Origin: Herbaspirillum sp.
GTDB taxonomy: Bacteria; Pseudomonadota; Gammaproteobacteria; Burkholderiales; Burkholderiaceae_D
Length of the DNA: 64,000 nucleotides
Direction: 5' to 3'
Assembly: GCF_017744395.1 (NCBI RefSeq)
Contig: NZ_JAGIBI010000006.1
Location: forward strand, 372,001-436,000
The translations under genes were made by a program, and so were the position numbers. Shown in pieces: positions 18,400 to 27,944 of the stretch. Numbering within the stretch: the stretch's first letter is position 1; each line of letters starts with the position of its first letter. The notes beneath the pieces were generated by a model. The model saw nothing but the letters and a program-made list of their open reading frames with translations, ran no database searches and was not told the origin of the DNA.

Positions 18400-21300
18400 T
18401 TAATCGTAACGCAGGTTGAACAACACGTTCAATCCATTGATCGTTCCCGCCCGCGCCACCACCGACCAGCGGCGCGAGATCTGCCAGGTCGCCTTGGCCA
18501 CGCTGGCCGCGCCTTGCAGGCTCTGCTCGTAGCCCAGCGTGATCTTCTCGGTGATGGCCTTGCCCAGGTTGACTACCTGTTCGTCGGTCAGGCCCGATTC
18601 GCTGGAGCCTATCGAGAACTGGTCCAAGCCGATGTCCTTGGCGATGCGCTTGCCGCCCATGTTGCCCACCAGCGCCAAGGCCTGGCTGCTGGCGCTGCGC
18701 TGGCCGATGCTGGAACTGTCGGTGCCGTGGCCGAACATCATCCATGACAGCTTTTCATCGTCCGGCACGTTAGGCTCGGACACCAGTTGCACGCGCGGCC
18801 GGTTGGCCGTGCCGGTCACCGAGACGCCGGCTTCCACATCCTGGTCGCGCCGCATGGCCAGGATGTTGATGTTGGGATTGCCGATCGGCCCCTGGAAGTT
18901 GATGATGCCGCGCTCGATGTTGAGCTTGGTGCCGAAGGCTTCGTAGGTACCCTCGGTGACGTTGATGGTGCCGGTGGCGCGCAGCGGCGAGAGCGGTTCG
19001 CTGCGCACGTTCATGCCGCCGCGCAGCAGCAGGTCGGCGCCGGTGCCGCGGAAGCGGAAGTCGGAACCGAGGTCGACTGCGATGTCCATCACCGGCGCGA
19101 ACTTGCCGGCCGGCTTTTCGGTGGCGGCCTCCAGCTTCTGCTGCGAGCTGGCGCTGGCGCCGGCACGGGTTTTGCCGTCGCGGCGCACGATCACCACGTC
19201 GTCGCCCAGCTTGGGCGCGCTGCTCTTGGGCAAGTCGAACAAGGCCTTGTCGACGATGAACTTGCCGTCGATGTGCAACTGTTCGTTGACGTTGGCGATC
19301 TTGCCCTGGCCCGACAGCATCAGTTGGCGATCCGGGCTGGCGAACAGTTCCAGGCGGTCGGCGGTGATCGTGGCATTGAGGTCGGGATTCTCCGCGCCCA
19401 GCTGCACCTTGCCCTGGGCGCGCAGCGTGCCTTTGCCGCCGTGGAATTCGATCTGGCGCAGGTCGATCACGTTGTTGTCCATGACGATGCGCACGATGCC
19501 GTCCTTCAACTGGATGCCCTGGTCGAATTGCGTCACCGCCAGGTTGTCGCCGTTGATGGCGCCCGACAGCTTCGGCTGGGCGAGTGTGCCGGTGGCGTTG
19601 AGTTCGGCGCCGAGCTTGCCGTTCAGGCTGACTTGCGGCCCGATCAGGTCGCCGGTGCGCTTGAGTTCGGGCACTTCCAGCCGCGCCTTGAGGTTCAGCG
19701 GTGAGGCGTCGGCCAGCGCCAGCAAGCCGTCGATGCGCTGCAGGCCGAGCGTGCCGCCGAGGTCGAGGGTGCCGATCCGGGCGGCGTTCACGCGGCCGTC
19801 CAGGCGCGCCTGCTGGCCTTGCAGGTCGGCGCGCAGGCGCAGTTCGGACAGGCCGAGCGCGGCTTCGCCATTGCTGGCGGTGACCCGCATGTCGCCCGAT
19901 TTACGCGCCAGCTGGAAATAGCCGCCGGCCGTTTCCGCCAGCGAGAAGTCCCAGTCGCTGTCCAGCACCAGGTCGGTTTTGAGCGGTGCCGGCGTGCCGG
20001 TGAATTCCTGCACGATCTGCAGCACGCGGCCGATATCCAGCGCGCGGATCTGGCCGGCCGAGGCGATGCGTCCCTGGCGCCAGGACAGGTGCTTGAGTTC
20101 CAGCGCCATGCGGTCGACCTCAAGCCGGGTGGCGCCGGCTTCGACGGCATCGGCCGAGGCTTGCAGCGCCAGCGGGCTGGCCAGGGCGATGCGCGGGAAG
20201 CCCTGGTTCTGCAGGCGGTCGATGCTGCCGGCCCAGCCGTAGTTTCCTTTGGTCTTCTCGGTCACCTTGCCATGCGCGGCGAAGTCCAGGTCCAGGGTTT
20301 GGTCCATCACCTTGCCGGTGCTGCGCAGGTTCAGCGTGTGGTCGCCCCAGGTGCCGTTGAGGTTCAGGTCCAGTTTCGACAATTGCGCCTGCGGCCCGCG
20401 GTAGCCTTCGCCTTCCACCCGCAAGGCCAGCTTGTTGTTGGGTGAGGCGACGCCGGCGGCGAGGTCGGTGCGCAGGTCGGCTTGGCCGGACAGGCGTGCC
20501 AGATGGTGCGGGCCGAACGCCAGCCTCTCGGTCTGGTAGGTGGCGTGCAGGTTGGGGCGCTGCTGCGTGCCGGTCAACTGGCCGTCCAGGCGCAGCAGGC
20601 CGTCGAGGCCGTAGCCCAGGCGTTCCAGATGGGGCGCGTCGACCTTCAGTGTGAGGGCATCCTTGCCGCTGCCGAAGCTGCCGTTCAGGTTCAGCGTATT
20701 GCCGGCCACCTGCAGGTTCGCCTTGCTCGGCAGCAGCCGCGTGCCGGCCAGGTTGATGTCGCCCTGGCCGCTCATGGGCAGGTCGCCGTAGCTGCTGTCG
20801 CGGATGCCGAAGGCCAGCTTGAGCTTCAGTTCCGGCGAGAGGGCGCCGCTGGCGTCGAAGTCCATGTTGATCCTGGCCTGGACCGGCTTTGAGGTGGTGG
20901 CTGCAGCCTTTTTCTTGCTGCCGGCAGCCGGTGGCGGCGTTACCGCATGCAGCCACGCGGTCGGATCGAAATCGACCAGCTTGCCCTTGACGGCATAATC
21001 CATCGCGCCCACGGTCTTGAGCGTGCCGGCCGCTTCCAGGCGCGACTTGCCGGCGGCCAGTTGCGCCTGGTGCAGTTCCACGTCCTCGGGATGGATGGTG
21101 CTGTCCACGCGCAGCTTGAGTTCGCGGTCGTCCAGCGCCAGCTTGATCTGCTGGGCGCCGGGCGCTAGCGTCACGTCCAGCGGGCCGGACAGTTGCGTGG
21201 GCTTGAGCTGGCGGTGGATCTGGTTCAGGTCCAGCCCGGCGATGCGGAAGTTGAAGCTGCCGGCCATGTCCTGCTTCTTGCCTGCCTCGTCGCTGCCGGG

Positions 21301-22419
21301 GCGGAATTCGCCGCCGCCTTCGATGCGCGCATTTTTCGGCAGGCGGATGTCCAGCGCGGAGATGCGCTGGCGCTGCAGGTCGAGATCGACCTCGGCGCTG
21401 GCCGACAGCAGCGGCAGCAATTGCCGGTCGAGGCTGCCGGGCTTGGCGTTGTCGATGGCGATCTTGCCGGCCACGCGCATGGCGTCGTCGCCGGCGCCGG
21501 CCGCCGGCGCCAGGTCGGCGCGCACGCGCAGGTCGGCATGCGGGGCGCCGGCGCTGAAGGCTTGCGGGTTGATGTGCTGCAGGTCGATCCTGGCGCTCTT
21601 GAGCGGCACAGGCGCGAATGGCGTGGCTTGCACGTCGGCGCTGCCATTGAGCTTGTCGCCGCTGGCCTTCAGGGCGATGCCCAGGTCTTGCAGCGAGCCC
21701 GACAGTTGCGCGGCCAGCTGGTATTTCTCTTGCAGGCTGTCATTCTTGTATTCGCCGGCCAGTTCCAGCCCGCCGCTGATGGTGAACGGCGCGCGGCCGT
21801 CCAGGTGCAGCAGCGCGGCGGCGTTGCCAAAGGGCGTGGCCAGGCTGTCGAGCACCAGCGTGTGCTGGCGGCCGTCGGAGTCGCCATGCAGGCGCAAGTT
21901 GGCGAGTTCGGTGGTGGAGGCGCCTTGGGTGAAGCTCAGCTTGTCCAGCGCGATTTCGCGGATGTCCAGCGCCAGCGGAATCTCCAGCGAAGCCGGCATG
22001 GCGCTGGGTTCGGAAGGCGACGGCTGCTGCTTCAGGGTGACCGTGCCCACGCGCAGGTAGCGCACGCTGAACTTGCGCTGCAGCGGCGCGAGCTGCCAGT
22101 CGCCATCGATGCGGTCGATGTCGAGGATGCGTTGCGCGTCCTGGTAGTGCAGCTTGCGCAGGCGCAGGCCGTCGGCGATGGTGCCACCCAGCAGTTGGCC
22201 CGACAGCTTGCCGTCCAGCGCCCGCAGCGCGCCGTTCCATACCAGGCGCGTGCCGCTTTCGGTCTTGACGGCGTACAGGCCGGCGCCGGCGACCAGCAGC
22301 AGCGCCGCCGCCAGCGTGCCGCCGCTCCACAGCGCGAGCTTGCGGGAGCGCGTTTTCCTCCGCTTGGGCGGCGGGGTAGGTTGCTCCGGTGCGGATGGGG
22401 ATGCTTGCTGGTCGCTCAT
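18400..22419 (-). CDS. tamB: Translocation and assembly module subunit TamB (AsmA-like bridge protein)
   Basis: A 1339-residue inner-membrane-anchored protein that spans the periplasm and works with TamA in outer-membrane protein insertion and/or phospholipid transport. A basic cytoplasmic N-terminus (PPPKRRKTRSRKLALWS) is followed by one membrane helix (GGTLAAALLLVAGAGLYAV), then about 1000 residues of repetitive beta-strands. The C-terminal TamB domain holds GTINVTEGTYEAFGTKLNIE and ends in the beta-signal-like NVLFNLRYD. It is the second gene of the tamA-tamB operon, 63 bp after tamA. Confidence 0.95.
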   Translation of the reverse strand: MSDQQASPSAPEQPTPPPKRRKTRSRKLALWSGGTLAAALLLVAGAGLYAVKTESGTRLVWNGALRALDGKLSGQLLGGTIADGLRLRKLHYQDAQRILDIDRIDGDWQLAPLQRKFSVRYLRVGTVTLKQQPSPSEPSAMPASLEIPLALDIREIALDKLSFTQGASTTELANLRLHGDSDGRQHTLVLDSLATPFGNAAALLHLDGRAPFTISGGLELAGEYKNDSLQEKYQLAAQLSGSLQDLGIALKASGDKLNGSADVQATPFAPVPLKSARIDLQHINPQAFSAGAPHADLRVRADLAPAAGAGDDAMRVAGKIAIDNAKPGSLDRQLLPLLSASAEVDLDLQRQRISALDIRLPKNARIEGGGEFRPGSDEAGKKQDMAGSFNFRIAGLDLNQIHRQLKPTQLSGPLDVTLAPGAQQIKLALDDRELKLRVDSTIHPEDVELHQAQLAAGKSRLEAAGTLKTVGAMDYAVKGKLVDFDPTAWLHAVTPPPAAGSKKKAAATTSKPVQARINMDFDASGALSPELKLKLAFGIRDSSYGDLPMSGQGDINLAGTRLLPSKANLQVAGNTLNLNGSFGSGKDALTLKVDAPHLERLGYGLDGLLRLDGQLTGTQQRPNLHATYQTERLAFGPHHLARLSGQADLRTDLAAGVASPNNKLALRVEGEGYRGPQAQLSKLDLNLNGTWGDHTLNLRSTGKVMDQTLDLDFAAHGKVTEKTKGNYGWAGSIDRLQNQGFPRIALASPLALQASADAVEAGATRLEVDRMALELKHLSWRQGRIASAGQIRALDIGRVLQIVQEFTGTPAPLKTDLVLDSDWDFSLAETAGGYFQLARKSGDMRVTASNGEAALGLSELRLRADLQGQQARLDGRVNAARIGTLDLGGTLGLQRIDGLLALADASPLNLKARLEVPELKRTGDLIGPQVSLNGKLGAELNATGTLAQPKLSGAINGDNLAVTQFDQGIQLKDGIVRIVMDNNVIDLRQIEFHGGKGTLRAQGKVQLGAENPDLNATITADRLELFASPDRQLMLSGQGKIANVNEQLHIDGKFIVDKALFDLPKSSAPKLGDDVVIVRRDGKTRAGASASSQQKLEAATEKPAGKFAPVMDIAVDLGSDFRFRGTGADLLLRGGMNVRSEPLSPLRATGTINVTEGTYEAFGTKLNIERGIINFQGPIGNPNINILAMRRDQDVEAGVSVTGTANRPRVQLVSEPNVPDDEKLSWMMFGHGTDSSSIGQRSASSQALALVGNMGGKRIAKDIGLDQFSIGSSESGLTDEQVVNLGKAITEKITLGYEQSLQGAASVAKATWQISRRWSVVARAGTINGLNVLFNLRYD

Positions 22420-22482
22420 GCGTTCTTGCCGTTCAAATCTTGTTTCTCGTGTTCATGTCCGCGGCCGCCTTAGAACCTGTTC

Positions 22483-24258
22483 TTAGAAGGCGATGCCCAG
22501 CGAGACGTGCGGGCGGATCTGGCGTTTCTGGATGCCGTAGGCCAGGTCCAGGTTGAGGGTGCCGACCGGGCTGCGCCAGCGCGCGCCGGCGCCCACGCCG
22601 CTGAAGAAGGTCTTGCTGCTCCAGTTGTCGGCGGCCGTGCCGATGTCGTAGAACAGCGCGGCGCCCCAGTTCTGGGTGAACCAGCGCTGGTATTCGGTGC
22701 TGCCCACGGCCAGGTACTTGGTCGGATAGACGGTGCCGTTCTGCTCGTTGCCGATGCTCTGGTAGCTGTAGCCGCGCACTGAATCGTTGCCGCCGGTGCG
22801 AAACAGCAGCGAGGCCGGCACTTCGGAGGCGCGCCCGGCGGTGAACACGCCGCCCAGTTCGGCGCGCAGCACGATCAGGTCGCGCCGGCCGGCCGGCACG
22901 AATTGCTTGAAGCGACCGTACAGCCGGCCGAAGCTCTGGTCGGTCATCGCGCCCTTGACGGCGAAGCCGGCTTCCAGCGCCAGCAGGTTGCCGTGGCGCG
23001 GGAAAATCGGGTTGTCGACGTTGCGCCGCGCCCAGGCGAAGCCAGGCACCAGCGCCTGGTGCTTGCCGGGCGTGACCACGGTGTTGGCCGGCGGCGTGGC
23101 GCCGTTCTCCTGGGTCAACTGGTCGCGGTAATAGGTGAGGGAATAGGTGGTGTCGTAGAACTCGCCGATGCGGGAACGCTTGATGCCGGTCTGCAGGCTG
23201 CGCAGGTCGATGCCTTCCAGCGTGGTGCGGTCGTAGGAACTGTTGACGCTGTTGACGAAGGCCTTTTCGTCCGGCGGCATGGCCAGGCTGAGCAGGCCGT
23301 ACTGGCGCTTTTGTTCCAGCCGCAGCTGGCTGTCGAAGACGTAGGCCTTGTTGAACACGTTGTAGTGCGAATAGCGGCCTTCGACCTGGGCGCCGGTATC
23401 GGTGCCGTAGCCCACGCCGGCGCGCACGCGCTGGGTCGGGAACTCGGTGACCTGCACCTTCACCGGCGCCATGTCGGGATGTTCCGGGTCGTCGTCGATG
23501 CCGACGATGGCGTTGGAAAAGTAGGGCGTGTTCTGGATCTGCCGCTGCAGCGACAGCAGGCGGTCGGCATCGTAGGTTTCGCCGACGTTGAGCGGGTTGA
23601 CGTTGCGGATGATGCTTTCCGGGTAGCGCTTGGCGCCGGTGATCTGCAACGGCCCCAGCGTGAAGGCGGGGCCACTGTCGTAATGCACCGAGAGGTCGGC
23701 GCGATGGCCGTCGGGATCGATCTCGGCGCGCGAATCGGCGATCCGCGCGGCGGCATAGGTCTTTTGCTGCAGCGCTTGCAATCCGGCATCCTTGGCCTTA
23801 TCCCAGTCTTCCTGGCGGAACGGCTGGCCGGCCGGCAGCAGCCAGTCGCGCCGGATCGCGTCCACGCGCGATGCGTCCTGCTGCGCCACGGCCCCGCTGG
23901 CGGTGATCTCTGCCTGGCCGACTTCGGTGCGTTCGCCCGGATCGACGCGGACGATCACGCGCTTGAGCTCTTCCTTGCCGTCGGCGCTGCGCTCGCTGCC
24001 GACCTCGACCTTGGTCTGCGGCGAGAAATAGCCCTCGGTCGAGGTCAGGTCGCGCACCTGGTCGCCGACGGTGTCGACCATGAACTTCAACTGGTCGTCG
24101 CTGATGTCGTCGCGCTCCTGGTAGCGCGACAGGTCGAGGAATTCCTTGAGCAGCGACTGCACCGGCTTGGGCGCATCGATTTCCACCTTGTAGGCGGCGT
24201 TGGCGGTCTCGGCGGCGCAGCATAGGCATGCGATGGCCAGGCGGCAGGTCCAGTTCAT
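22483..24258 (-). CDS. tamA: Translocation and assembly module subunit TamA (BamA/Omp85 family)
   Basis: A 591-residue outer-membrane protein. A signal peptide (MNWTCRLAIACLCCAAETANA) precedes three POTRA domains (the third around GPLQITGAKRYPESIIRNVN) and a 16-strand barrel from about residue 275. The barrel shows the Omp85 VRGY motif within NDSVRGYSYQSIG and ends in the C-terminal Phe signature (IRPHVSLGIAF). It is the promoter-proximal gene of the tamAB operon. Confidence 0.95.
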   Translation of the reverse strand: MNWTCRLAIACLCCAAETANAAYKVEIDAPKPVQSLLKEFLDLSRYQERDDISDDQLKFMVDTVGDQVRDLTSTEGYFSPQTKVEVGSERSADGKEELKRVIVRVDPGERTEVGQAEITASGAVAQQDASRVDAIRRDWLLPAGQPFRQEDWDKAKDAGLQALQQKTYAAARIADSRAEIDPDGHRADLSVHYDSGPAFTLGPLQITGAKRYPESIIRNVNPLNVGETYDADRLLSLQRQIQNTPYFSNAIVGIDDDPEHPDMAPVKVQVTEFPTQRVRAGVGYGTDTGAQVEGRYSHYNVFNKAYVFDSQLRLEQKRQYGLLSLAMPPDEKAFVNSVNSSYDRTTLEGIDLRSLQTGIKRSRIGEFYDTTYSLTYYRDQLTQENGATPPANTVVTPGKHQALVPGFAWARRNVDNPIFPRHGNLLALEAGFAVKGAMTDQSFGRLYGRFKQFVPAGRRDLIVLRAELGGVFTAGRASEVPASLLFRTGGNDSVRGYSYQSIGNEQNGTVYPTKYLAVGSTEYQRWFTQNWGAALFYDIGTAADNWSSKTFFSGVGAGARWRSPVGTLNLDLAYGIQKRQIRPHVSLGIAF

Positions 24259-24536
24259 TGCGTCATTTCATATTCTGTTGGTGCGGATGGCCGCGCCATC
24301 GGCTGCGGGGGCGGTGCAAGTCGGGTACGATGGCAGCCTGTGGCTGCGCTGGCGTTTTTTTCACATTCCAGGCCAGACCGGACGGCAGGGCGGATAGTTC
24401 CGGCGTGTGCCAGCGAGCATTGTAATGCGGCTCCCCGGCGAATTTGAGCGGATCGCGCCGATTTCGCGGTGCGCGGCCCTATTTATCAGATTTTTCTTAG
24501 TTTTTTGGTTGCCAGGGCAAGTGGAAGGAGAAGCAG

Positions 24537-25319
24537 GTGAGTGTCGACGTCTATTCGGAAAAAGCCAGTTGCGAGCGCCTGCTGTCGGTGCATCGCTGGA
24601 CCGGCAAGCTGCTGACTTTCCGCACCACGCGCCCGGCCGGCTACCGTTTCACCGCCGGCCAGTTCGCGCGGCTCGGGCTGGAGATCGACGGCGAGATCGT
24701 CTCGCGCGCCTATTCGATCACCTCGGCCGAATCCGAAGACGCCCTGGAGTATTACGCCATCGTCGTGCCCGGCGGCAAATTCACCACCCGCCTCGACGCC
24801 ATGCGGCCGGGCGACCCGGTATGGGTGGAAAAGCTCAGCTACGGCTTCATGACCGCGGACCGCTTCACCGACGGCAGCCAGCTGTGGATGCTGGCCACCG
24901 GGACCGGCCTGGGGCCGTATCTCTCGATCCTGCAGCAAAAGGATGTCTGGGAAAAATTCCAGGACCTGGTGGTGGTGCACTGCGTGCGCAACCGCGAAGA
25001 ACTGGCCTATGCCGACAAGTTCGCGGCCCTGCGCGCGCAGGCCCAGGCCGACGGGTTGCCGGCCAGGCTGCATTACCTGCAGGCGGTCACGCGCGAACCC
25101 GGGGATGCTACGGTGCTTTCAGGGCGCATCACCACGCTGCTGCGCGACGGCGGCCTGGAGCGGGCCACCGGCCTGGCGATCGATGTGGCGCAGTCGCGCT
25201 TCATGGCGTGCGGCAATCCGGAGATGGTCACCGAGGTGCGCGAGATCCTGCGCGAGCGCGGCATGACGCCGTTGCGGCGCACCGGTGGCGGGCAGTTCGT
25301 GACCGAGGATTATTGGTGA
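24537..25319 (+). CDS. fpr: Ferredoxin/flavodoxin--NADP+ reductase
   Basis: A 260-residue soluble FAD enzyme exchanging electrons between NADPH and ferredoxin or flavodoxin. The FAD-binding RAYSIT motif is at about residue 60, the phosphate loop is GGKFTTRLDAM, and the nucleotide domain starts LATGTGLGPYLSIL. The C-terminus FVTEDYW ends in the aromatic residue that stacks on the flavin. The start is GTG at 24537, supported by AAGGAG at 24524-24529; no ATG fits. The 278-bp gap to tamA shows no further gene. Confidence 0.95.
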   Translation: MSVDVYSEKASCERLLSVHRWTGKLLTFRTTRPAGYRFTAGQFARLGLEIDGEIVSRAYSITSAESEDALEYYAIVVPGGKFTTRLDAMRPGDPVWVEKLSYGFMTADRFTDGSQLWMLATGTGLGPYLSILQQKDVWEKFQDLVVVHCVRNREELAYADKFAALRAQAQADGLPARLHYLQAVTREPGDATVLSGRITTLLRDGGLERATGLAIDVAQSRFMACGNPEMVTEVREILRERGMTPLRRTGGGQFVTEDYW

Positions 25320-25340
25320 TCCGCGCGTGCGGATGTTTCC

Positions 25341-25381
25341 CGTGACCGGTTTGCCGGCGTGGCCCCGGCTTTGGCGGTCAC
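25341..25381. terminator. Hairpin between fpr and the lone pilin gene
   Basis: GTGACCG at 25341 pairs with CGGTCAC ending at 25381, with further GCCGG/CCGGC pairing inside. There is no T-run, so it may stop transcription only weakly or act as a 3' stabiliser for the two convergent genes. Confidence 0.4.
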
Positions 25382-25392
25382 GGCATGACTAA

Positions 25393-25905
25393 TTACTGGT
25401 AGTTCATCGATACCAGGATGGCGCCATCGAGCTTGCCGCCGTTGGCATTGCCGGCAGTCCCCAGCGCATGGCGCAGCGCCGTGGCAATGTCGATGTTGCG
25501 TTCCTGTTTCCCGCTCACGGCTACCGCAATGGGCTGGCCGGGGCGCAAATCCTTGCCGGCCCGGCTCAATACGATTTCCACTCCTTCCAGTCCCGTGCCG
25601 AAACCGGAACCGGCACGCTTTGCCGTCGGTTTGTCGTCAAACGACAGCTGCATCGTCTGGTTTGCATTGCAGTTCATTTTCAGTTGCATGGGCGCGCCTG
25701 CCACCTTGGACGCGTCTTGCGCCTTCGCCGCGAGGTTGATGGCATTGCGATCGAACCCGGCTTGTGCCGCGCTGACCGAGCAGGTGGGTTCGGCGATGGC
25801 GCCGCGGAAGTAGATGGTGCCCCCGGCCGCCTGGCTGGCGGCGGAAACGAAGAAGGCCGAGCAGAACGCGAGCTTGACGAGGCGGAAAAAGGAATGGTTG
25901 CGCAT
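25393..25905 (-). CDS. Type 1-like fimbrial subunit (separate minor pilin)
   Basis: A 170-residue secreted pilin with a signal peptide ending SAASQA. The mature start GGTIYFRGAIAEPTCSV is the type 1 pilin signature: a donor strand, then the first Cys of the disulfide. The second Cys lies in LKMNCNANQTMQLSF. The C-terminus LDGAILVSMNYQ has the penultimate Tyr of chaperone-usher subunits. The start 25905 has AGGGAG upstream in the transcript. It is transcribed away from the rest of the fimbrial cluster and is divergent from the regulator at 26281, so it may be a minor or tip subunit under separate control. Confidence 0.82.
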   Translation of the reverse strand: MRNHSFFRLVKLAFCSAFFVSAASQAAGGTIYFRGAIAEPTCSVSAAQAGFDRNAINLAAKAQDASKVAGAPMQLKMNCNANQTMQLSFDDKPTAKRAGSGFGTGLEGVEIVLSRAGKDLRPGQPIAVAVSGKQERNIDIATALRHALGTAGNANGGKLDGAILVSMNYQ

Positions 25906-26280
25906 GGTGTTACTCCCTGAGTGTTGCCCTCCCATGGGCTCACGTCGTCGCTGCTCTTTGGCGCGATGCTTTCACGTGAAGACTCGTACCGATTCTATTT
26001 CGGCATCGAACTAATCCGAGAGTATATGCGAATATATTTTTTGGAAGGTTGCTTTTTGTTAACGTTTCCAAATGGCTCTCGTTATTTTTTCAAAGCTCTT
26101 TTATCCGTTTTTTTCATAGGGGAATTTCGGTAATCGCACACCCATGCAGAAAAATTATCGGGAACCAAGCTTTGTTTCGTTTAGTCGAGGACACATGTTT
26201 GCTGCGCGATGAGCCAGGGGATGGCGCCATCGCGGGCAGTAAGCATCCATGCCTGATTAATCATTCGAAATGGGGGTAGT
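25906..26280. other. AT-rich intergenic region between pilin and orphan regulator
   Basis: This stretch of 375 bp is much more AT-rich than its flanks, especially 25990-26180. I see no coding frame of substance, no clear repeats and no RNA gene. It must hold the divergent promoters of the pilin gene and the LuxR-type regulator gene. AT-rich fimbrial control regions are frequent H-NS-type targets; that is inference. Confidence 0.5.
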
Positions 26281-26943
26281 ATGAATTTGAACAAAGTCCT
26301 GCACGTAGCCATCGCCGACGACCATCCGGTCGTGCTTGGGGCACTCAAGAACGAGTTGAAACGCTTGCCCGAAGTGCGCATCGATCTCGAAGTGGAAACC
26401 GGAGAAGCGTTGCTCACCGCGCTCAAGCGCTCCCCCTGCGAGATCGTCATTACCGACTTCACCATGCCCAACGAAGAGCGCGAGGAGTCGGACGGTTTCT
26501 CGCTGATCAAGCGCATCAAGTCCGACCATCCATCGAGCAAGGTGATCGTCTATACCGCCATGGGCAACAGCGCGGTGGTCAAGCGCCTGTATCGCATGGG
26601 CGTGTTTTCGGTGATCAACAAGCGCGAGAAGCCGGAGGAACTGATCAACGCCTGCCTGGCCACGCAGAGCAGCAAGCAGGTGTATTTCCCGGTCTCGCTG
26701 CGCGGCGAGCTGGAAGTAAGCTGGGCCCAGGGCGAGGCTTTCTCGCAAACCAAGGAATTGACGCTGTCGGAGCTGGAAGTGGTGCGCCTGTTCGTCGAGG
26801 GGAATTGCCTGACCGATATCTGCGAGCGCCTGTCGCGCACGCCCAGCACGGTCAGCACGCACAAGAACAATGCCATGCGCAAGCTGGGGCTGAGCACGGA
26901 TGCCGACTTGATCAAGTATGCCTATTCGACCGGAATGATCTGA
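26281..26943 (+). CDS. LuxR/NarL-family response regulator, FimZ/BvgA-like, orphan
   Basis: A 220-residue regulator. The receiver domain has acidic pocket ADDHPVV (Asp13-Asp14), probable phosphoacceptor Asp59 in IVITDFTMP, and Lys in VINKREKPEEL. The C-terminal LuxR-type helix-turn-helix runs from about residue 157 (LTLSELEVVRLFVEGNCLTD to STVSTHKNNAMRKLGL). No histidine kinase gene is adjacent. Its position between two fimbrial pilin genes suggests that it controls fimbrial expression, as FimZ and BvgA do elsewhere (inference). GGGGGTAGT precedes the ATG. Confidence 0.88.
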   Translation: MNLNKVLHVAIADDHPVVLGALKNELKRLPEVRIDLEVETGEALLTALKRSPCEIVITDFTMPNEEREESDGFSLIKRIKSDHPSSKVIVYTAMGNSAVVKRLYRMGVFSVINKREKPEELINACLATQSSKQVYFPVSLRGELEVSWAQGEAFSQTKELTLSELEVVRLFVEGNCLTDICERLSRTPSTVSTHKNNAMRKLGLSTDADLIKYAYSTGMI

Positions 26944-27295
26944 GGCGAAGAAAATCCTCCTGCAAATCCTCCCCAAGAAAACAGCGGAAATATCCGCTGT
27001 TTTTTTTTTTTTTGCTTCGACATTGCCGCATTGCTTCGATTTTTTATTTAAGACTTTTCTTATATCAACGAATATGCGCGCTCAATAACATCCAACTTGT
27101 TCGTGGAAGCTTGTCCGAAAAGAGGATGCATGACGTTTCTTGGCGCACAGGCGATGCAATCCGCGAAATTGAAGGTCTCTTTCCGCATGACGTTTTTCAT
27201 GGGAATGCGGAGAGCCCGTAACAAGTAGCCGGCCTGGCCGGGCCAGATGATCAAGGCAGCCGGCCGGAAAAATGATTGAGCCATCCGGAGTAACA
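26944..27295. other. Intergenic region upstream of the major pilin
   Basis: 352 bp with no convincing gene. It holds the regulator's terminator (26980-27013), an AT-rich segment 27014-27090 that probably carries the fimbrial promoter, and a GC-rich leader with overlapping GGCCGG elements (27228-27268). I found no long inverted repeats of the kind that flank invertible fimbrial switches. Confidence 0.5.
26980..27013 (+). terminator. Intrinsic terminator with a 14-T tract
   Basis: AACAGCGGA (26980-26988) pairs with TCCGCTGTT (26993-27001) around a 4-nt loop, followed by an unbroken run of 14 T (27000-27013). It ends the response-regulator transcript before the fimbrial operon. Confidence 0.92.
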
Positions 27296-27829
27296 ATGAA
27301 AAAGATCCTTATCGCTTCTCTTTTTGCCGCAGCCGTATCGCCGGCGCTTGTCCATGCGGCCGACGGCACGCTGAGCTTCACCGGGCGGGTGGATGCCAAT
27401 ACCTGCGTGCTGACCAGCGGCACCAATGGCACTCAGACCGTGGGAATGTCGCCAGTCAATGCCGCCAGCTTGTCGCAGGCGGGCGACGTCGCGGGCCTGA
27501 CCCCTTTCAACGTGACGCTGGGTAATTGCGGCAATACGCTGAAATCGGTGCGGTTGGATTTTGCCGACCAGACCAACGTCGATTTGGCGACCGGCCGCCT
27601 GAAAAATACGGCTCGCGAGAACAGCAACATCCAGATCGCGTTGCTTGATGGACCGAATGCCACCTCCGCGTTTCGCCTTGGGACACCCTCGGCGCAGACT
27701 ACGCCTGTTACGTCGACCACTGCCGGCGCTGCCACCATTCCACTGGCGGCCCAGTATGTCGCCACTGGCGGCGCCGCCTCTGCCGGCGCAGTGACTTCGT
27801 CGATCCAGTTCACGATCGCTTATCCGTAA
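27296..27829 (+). CDS. Major fimbrial subunit, type 1 pilin family
   Basis: A 177-residue pilin. The signal peptide is MKKILIASLFAAAVSPALVH plus AA, with cleavage near HAA-DGT. The mature protein has ADGTLSFTGRVDANTCVLTS and a second Cys in VTLGNCGNTLKSV, giving the conserved pilin disulfide; the C-terminus SSIQFTIAYP carries the penultimate Tyr. The ATG at 27296 follows GGAG by 6 nt. It is the first gene of the pilin-chaperone-usher operon and is separated from the chaperone gene by a large stem-loop that could keep pilin mRNA in excess. Confidence 0.9.
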   Translation: MKKILIASLFAAAVSPALVHAADGTLSFTGRVDANTCVLTSGTNGTQTVGMSPVNAASLSQAGDVAGLTPFNVTLGNCGNTLKSVRLDFADQTNVDLATGRLKNTARENSNIQIALLDGPNATSAFRLGTPSAQTTPVTSTTAGAATIPLAAQYVATGGAASAGAVTSSIQFTIAYP

Positions 27830-27864
27830 GCCAGTCTCCGGCGCCGCTTCTTCTTGCGCGCCAC

Positions 27865-27929
27865 CCTCCACCAAACGCCATCCGCATGACTGCCCGCGCT
27901 ATTGCGCTTGGTGGAGGATTTTTTCTTTT
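27865..27929 (+). terminator. Intercistronic stem-loop (attenuating terminator) between pilin and chaperone
   Basis: CCTCCACCAAACGC (27865-27878) pairs with GCGCTTGGTGGAGG (27904-27917), 14 bp with one mismatch and a 25-nt loop, then ATTTTTTCTTTT. It sits inside the operon, so partial termination or 3' protection would yield more pilin than chaperone and usher. The structure is visible; the role is inferred. Confidence 0.75.
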
Positions 27930-27944
27930 ACCAGGGAGAGGGAA

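Noticed and set aside
26980..27013. Poly-T tract as a phase-variation switch
   Set aside because: It directly follows a perfect terminator stem, which explains it; variation would need comparison between isolates.
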